Positions 58,926 to 64,000 of a DNA stretch of 64,000 bases are shown in pieces. The first letter of the stretch is position 1, and every line of letters begins with the position of its first letter. The position numbers and the translations under genes were made by a program. Source of the DNA: Bettongia penicillata ogilbyi (Eukaryota > Chordata > Mammalia > Diprotodontia > Potoroidae); NCBI GenBank assembly GCA_023548195.1, contig JAJHZJ010000076.1, positions 992,248 through 1,056,247 of the forward strand, in the 5' to 3' direction. The notes beneath the pieces are model-generated. The model saw nothing but the letters and a program-made list of their open reading frames with translations, made no database searches and was not told the DNA's origin.

Positions 58926-60125
58926 ATAAATAAAAATCTGTATTTTAAAGTATTTTTGAGGGGGGAGATGAAGCTGCTATGAGTAAATCACATAATATGT
59001 AAGTCTTGCATCTTTCCAGTTTTAGCATATATTCACAAGTATTCCATGTATCCTAACCTTTTACCAAACACAGTTTAATAATAAATGATTTTTAAAGTAA
59101 TATTAGCACATTGTTAAAAATCTTCATATAATGATTGCAGCATACTTTTTGCAAAAATTTTTGGCATAGAATCTGTGGTGTTTATGCAACAAAAAGTGGT
59201 AATATAAGGCATTCTCCAGTTGATAAATGGTCGAAGGATATGAACAGGAAGTATTCAAGAGAAATAAAAGCAATCAATCGTCGCATGAAAAAATACTCTA
59301 AATCTCTCATAAATAGAGAAATTCAAATTGAAACAACTCTGTGATACCACTTTGCATCTCTCAGATTTGATAACATAAGAGAAAAAAATTACAAAAGCAG
59401 GAGGAGATAGGGAAAATAGGTACACTCATGTATTGTTGGTGCAGCTTTGAACTGGTCCAACAATTTACGAGAATATTTCAAAACTATGCCTAAATGGCTA
59501 TAAAACTGCACATAATCTGCACCGTTATTGTGTCTATACACCAAGAAGATCAAAGAAAATTTAAAAGCACCCGTATGCACGATAATATTTATTGCAACTA
59601 TGTTTGACAAAGATGTTTTAACTGAAGGGCTACCTATCAGCTGTGGAATGGCTGAACAAGTTATGGTATATCATTATGATGGAATACTAGTATTTTGTAA
59701 GAAAGATGAAGGGGTGAATTCAGAAATAGCTGGGAAGACTTATACTAAGCTAGTAAAGTGAGTGAGTAGACTCAAGAAAACGGTATATACACACTATAAC
59801 AGCAATACTATAATGATATTAAACTCTGGCTGTGCAACTCTAATTAATGCAGCAATCCTCAATTCCCAAGGCATGCTGATGAAAAATGCTATCTCTCAAT
59901 AGAGAAGTAATGGACTCTGAGTAAAAACTGAAAAGACTTCTTTTTCTTTATTTTTCTTGTTTTATTTTGTTTTGTTTGTAACATGGCTAATGTGGAAATA
60001 TGTTTTGCATGACTTCATTTTTATAATGGATATCATAGTTCTTGCCTTCTCAATGAACAGGCAATGGAATGAAACATGGGAGAAAATTTGGAACTACTTT
60101 TTTTAATTCAAAAAATATTCATTTA
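58926..60125 (+). mobile_element. L1 3' half: ORF2 tail and 3' UTR
   Basis: From about 59130 the plus strand follows the ORF2 C-terminal region: 'ttgataaatggtcgaaggat' (equivalent to about 50375), 'tgaactggtccaacaattta' and 'ggctgaacaagttatggtat'. It then passes into a 3' UTR with 'gggagaaaatttggaactac' and a T/A-rich end near 60120. The frames are broken; the longest piece is 77 codons (59528-59761). Positions 58926-59130 are unassigned. Confidence 0.7.
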
Positions 60126-61879
60126 GAAATGCAAAACAAAATTAATCATAGTAGTCTTTATAATTTTCAACTTTTTCTTCAAATGTTTCATGAATAGTCA
60201 TTTACTCTATGCAAGCTAAAAAATGATGTTTGAATAAGTTTGAACTTATTTGTTCTTTAAAAAGCTACACAGTGTGTCTTATTTATTTTTATTCTTTACC
60301 AGCTTTTCGAGCTTTTCTTTACCTTGGAAATGACTTTCCTTTATAGTTTCTGGAAATGTGAAGTAATAAACACAAAAAGTAACCAGAGCAGCCGACATTA
60401 ATTTAAGGAATGAGAGCTGCACCACATAACTAGTTTATATCTGTCTTTCTACTACCAAATGGTTTTAAAGTGACATCTTGAGGCAATGTTAATGAGATTA
60501 TTTTATGCAACAAATCAGGTAGTAAGGTCAGGTCAAATCAGATCACTTGGAGATAATCTTATGACAAAATAAATTTGTTAATGACAAATTTGTCTTTCAA
60601 TAACATAATCTAAAAGAGCTAGAGATGAAAAGATTGGTATTAGGTGATGAATATGTACATATTAATAAACAAGTAAAATATATAAATATATACCAAAATA
60701 TTTGATTTTAAATTTTAAAATGATTAAAACTCTGGATTAAAATTTTAATTTTACCTGTGGAAGTAATTTGAGATTTCATTAACTAACTTATTCTACTATG
60801 TCCTATAGTTCAGCACCTCACCCAGAGAAACTTTCTTCTGAATAGTTCAATATAACATGCTCTGTACCTACACAGCCTTTCTCCTCTCAATGCAAATGCT
60901 TTTATTTTTCAGAAAATTGCATCCTTCATGAATCATTTTCAGAATCTATCTGACTTCATTTACTCTACGTTCTTTTGACCATAATGACTTTTTACACTAT
61001 TATTTTTTATGTTTAATATTTTTAAAATAACAAAATTAAACATATGAAATAGATTACAGAGTAGAACATTTTCCTAACTTCATCATTTTAAATTGACTCA
61101 GAAATTTAAACCAGAAAGTACGGTTTATAGGTATATGTTTTTATAGCTACAATAGATAGTAAATACAAATTGTGGATACAATTGTTCATGAAACTCAGTT
61201 ATTGATAACAGAAGTAGATACCTTTCACCCTGAACCCTACCACAGGAAATTTTTAAACCTATGAAAGTATTTATTCTGGAAAAATTTCTCTAGATAATTA
61301 ATCAAACTCTTCAGAAAATAAATAATCATTTATTATAATTTATTTAATATGTTTTAATATACTTTATTCTAAAATTTAGTGATATAATTTAGTATAATTT
61401 ATTACTTTGAACTATAATTCTTCTGCAAGAACTGAAGGCAACATATATGTATATCAAAGTGAAAGAATCTTCAATCTAATGGATGTGCTTGCTTCCAATC
61501 TTAATTTTTGACTTATCATAGGGGATAGTATGTGTTTTGCTCCTAGAAATTTATCAGTGTCTATTTCTAAAAGGCCAAGCTGTTCCTCCTTTCAAAGTAA
61601 TTAAAAAATGGTATCAGAATAATGCTAAAGGTCAACAACCATTAGTAATTCTAAAGTAAATACTAATACTATGCCTGATTTTTCAAGCCATTAAATTATG
61701 AAGATCAAATTAAAACTAGGAAAAAATACTTCATATTACTTTATCTACTATGTGTTATATCAGTGGAAGAGAGAGACAACGTGTGTATCACTTTGTATAT
61801 AGCAGGGGCAGGGAAATAGTAGAAATATGGGGACTACTGATACTAGGCATCTGCTCTATTATGGGATTATTGGATCATG
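60126..61879. other. Unclassified AT-rich DNA
   Basis: No gene or repeat recognised. Confidence 0.5.
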
Positions 61880-62062
61880 ATTTAGATAGACCAAGAGGGA
61901 CTTTATAAGTCATCTAATGAAACACTATCATTTAACAGATAAGGGAACATAGACCTAGGGAAATTAAGTGATTTGCTTAAGGACATATAACTAGTAAGCA
62001 ATAGTGGTGGGAGCAAATAAAAGCTCTGATTCCTGAATTAGTGTTCTTTTCCTATTATAATT
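61880..62062 (-). mobile_element. MIR-like CORE-SINE, antisense
   Basis: Plus-strand blocks 'tatcatttaacagataaggg', 'gggaaattaagtgatttgct' and 'catataactagtaagcaata' are in the reversed MIR order. Confidence 0.7.
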
Positions 62063-63208
62063 TCTTATCATTGTGATGGCTTACAATGTTACTTTGTATT
62101 TTTAATTTAATATTTTTTAAACTCCCATAAGATAGAATATATACAATATATCTAACAGAACATTTCCTAATTGTATCATTTCTAAGCTGATTGGGACATT
62201 TTTGAAGGGATTTTATTTTATTATTCACTTATTTCCAGAACTAATCCTATAAGTAAGGGGAGTCAGCAACAATCTAGCTGATAGTGACTTAGGAAAGCAG
62301 AAAGATTTTCCTCTCCCATAGATTTATGAAGGCTTGAAATTCCTACCATCAAATTCCTTTGTCTGGGTTAAGCAACAAAGTGTAGGGTGAGATTCTACAA
62401 AAGCTTCAAGAAGAACATATAGTTTATATTCATAAGGTAAATATACTTGTCTTCTCTTTAGTTCATACTATAAGTTTAGTATAGGCTTAAGGGTTAAACA
62501 AAAAATTCTCTCTTTATGCTAGCCAACCATGTAATTGTGCAAATTCCAAACTTGTTTGTGATTTTACCTAAGAACAGCAGGCTACAATTAAATCTGGAGC
62601 CAATATCAGTATATTTCCTGGGTCATGCTATTTCATTTGCCCCAATGCTTGTCACTCCTAAACTGATTAAAGACTTTTGTCACCTAGTTCAATTGCTTTG
62701 TTTTATAGATTCAAAAAAGGTGTTCTCAGCTGATAAAGGTGTCAGGACTAGAGAATCCTGTTAATTTCTTTGAGAAAGGTAGGATGATTGATTGGTTTGT
62801 TGGTTGGTTATTTGGTTAGGTAATTCAATCAAACTCCACCTTTACAAGCAACTGAATTTTCACATCCACTGTTTAACTCTGTCAAACAACAGAGGCCTTC
62901 AGAAGATGAGATAAAATTCCATGGAAAAGCATGGAAGAACATTATAACAGTGCAAAATCCAGTACTTACTCAAGCTTCACTCTTTCTATAGAACTGAGCC
63001 ACCTCATTTACTGAGAATACATGTTCTTCATGATATATTTCGTTCTACTTCTCTCAAATGTCATCATAGATAATATGCTCTAACTCTTGTGGTCTCATGG
63101 CTCCATGATATGCAAAAAAAAGGCAATCACTGGAAGAAGTTTCGTGTTGAAACAACAAGTTATTTTGGCAGGAAATATCTTGGGGTCATTGAAAGAATGA
63201 TAGAATTT
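62063..63208. other. Unclassified DNA
   Basis: No gene or repeat recognised. An 82-codon frame at 62516-62764 has no familiar motif. Confidence 0.5.
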
Positions 63209-63509
63209 CTTTTTTTTTTAAATTTGTTTATTTAACTTTTTACATTCATTTTCACAACATTTTGGGTTACAAATTTTCTCCCCTTTTATCCCCTCCTCCC
63301 ACCCCAATACACCAAGTAATCTAATTTTCCCTATCACCAATCGGTCCTCTCTTCTATCATCCCTCCCTTCTCTTGTCCCCATCTTTCCTTTTGTCCTGTC
63401 GGGCCAGATGACTTTCTATTCCCCATTAACTGTATGTCTTATTTCCTAGTAGCAAAAACAATACTAAGCAGTTGTTCCTAAAACTTTGAGCACTCTGTGC
63501 TCTCTGTCT

Positions 63510-63592
63510 CTGTATGTGCATGCATGTGTGTATGTGTGTGTGTGCATGCGTGTACGTGTGTGTGTGTATGTGTGTGTGTGGTCTCACCAGCT
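63510..63592. repeat. (GT)n-rich microsatellite in HAL1 spacer
   Basis: TGTGTG, GCATGCG and TATGTG units. Equivalent to 19675-19725 and 45541-45605. Confidence 0.9.
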
Positions 63593-63714
63593 ATCCAGAC
63601 ACTGAAAAGTTTTAAGAGTTACAAATATTGTCTTTCCATGTAGGAATGTAAACAGTTCACTTTTGGTAAGTCCCTTATGACTTCTCTTTGCTGTTTACTT
63701 TTTCATGCTTCTTC

Positions 63715-64000
63715 TCATTCTTGTGTTTGAAAGTCAAATTTTCTTTTCAGCTCTGGTCTTTTCATCAAGAATGCTTGAAAGTCCTCTGTTTCATTGAAAG
63801 ACCATATTTTCCCCTGAAGTATTATGCTCAGTTTTGCTGGGTAGGTGATTCTTGGTTTGAGTCCTAGTTCCTTTGACTTCTGGAATATCCTATTCCACGC
63901 CCTTTGATCCCTTAATGTAGAAGCTGCTAGATCTTGAGTTATCCTGATTGTATTTCCACAATACTGGAATTGTTTCTTTCTAGCTGCTTGCAATATTTTC
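63715..64000 (-). CDS. HAL1 ORF1 C-terminal part, open to window edge
   Basis: The frame is open from the right edge to the normal stop after FDFQTQE, so at least 94 codons of uninterrupted ORF1 are visible. It covers the end of the RRM (KILQAARKKQF) and the C-terminal domain (ITYPAKLSI, FNETEDFQAFLMKRP). It differs from the copy at 19856-20902 at only about four or five visible residues. The start is outside the window, so I cannot say whether the whole ORF1 is intact. Confidence 0.8.
   Translation of the reverse strand, partial: KILQAARKKQFQYCGNTIRITQDLAASTLRDQRAWNRIFQKSKELGLKPRITYPAKLSIILQGKIWSFNETEDFQAFLMKRPELKRKFDFQTQE

Larger units (their letters stand above)
63209..64000 (-). mobile_element. 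HAL1-type element, 3' part, runs off the window
   Basis: A T-rich start (poly(A) complement) is followed by the terminal 3' tail with a weakened G-quadruplex motif (63280-63305). Then there is a jump at about 63491 from 'aaaactttgag' to 'cactctgtgctctctgtctc', which removes about 540 bases (first 3' tail and most of the spacer) relative to 18827-21699. A GT microsatellite (63510-63590) precedes the ORF1 C-terminus. Confidence 0.8.

Overview
The window is AT-rich, repeat-dominated vertebrate DNA with no recognisable functional protein-coding gene. Everything points to a marsupial (metatherian) genome. The dominant repeats are LINE-1 elements whose ORF1 proteins begin MPRKGKKNK or MPKKGKKNK, together with ORF1-only 'half-L1' (HAL1-type) elements and tRNA-headed CORE-SINEs of the marsupial MAR1/WSINE type. 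I cannot settle the species from sequence alone. Family names are from memory and no database search was run.

Layout. 1-4350: a minus-strand, internally deleted L1, split by a processed ADP/ATP-carrier (SLC25A6-like) retrocopy with an 11-bp target-site duplication. 4351-11280: mostly unclassified AT-rich DNA with microsatellites and old SINEs. 11283-16130: L1 5'-UTR-like pieces, then a plus-strand internally deleted L1. 17588-18420: a GT repeat, an old SINE and LINE-like debris. 18421-24895: a minus-strand internally deleted L1 that carries a nested full-length HAL1 (18827-21699) with a nearly intact ORF1. 25040-25920: an L1 reverse-transcriptase fossil. 26390-37190: L2, SINE and unclassified DNA with a dense SINE cluster at 31.8-33.4 kb. 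37190-38835: a minus-strand L1. 42700-51355: a dead full-length plus-strand L1 (ORF1, ORF2 and 3' UTR) interrupted by a second HAL1 (44275-46453). 52685-53300: an L2-like repeat split by an L1 3' end. 53623-54062: a 440-bp mini-HAL1. 56101-58914: a third, older HAL1. 58926-60125: an L1 3' half. 63209-64000: a fourth HAL1 running off the window, with ORF1 still open to the edge.

The genes do not form a pathway. What links them is retrotransposition: L1 machinery supplied in trans would explain the HAL1 copies, the internally deleted L1s, the SINEs and the SLC25A6 retrocopy, and several insertions can be ordered by nesting. The most interesting structures are: (i) three L1 copies that share one ORF1-spacer/ORF2-C-terminus junction, implying a propagated non-autonomous L1 derivative; (ii) the HAL1 group with a compound 3' end, a conserved G-quadruplex motif, a YY1-like 5' start and, in one copy, a 72-bp tandem repeat in the 5' UTR; and (iii) a 440-bp mini-HAL1 keeping only the two ends. 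I found no sign of an unknown enzymatic or defence system.
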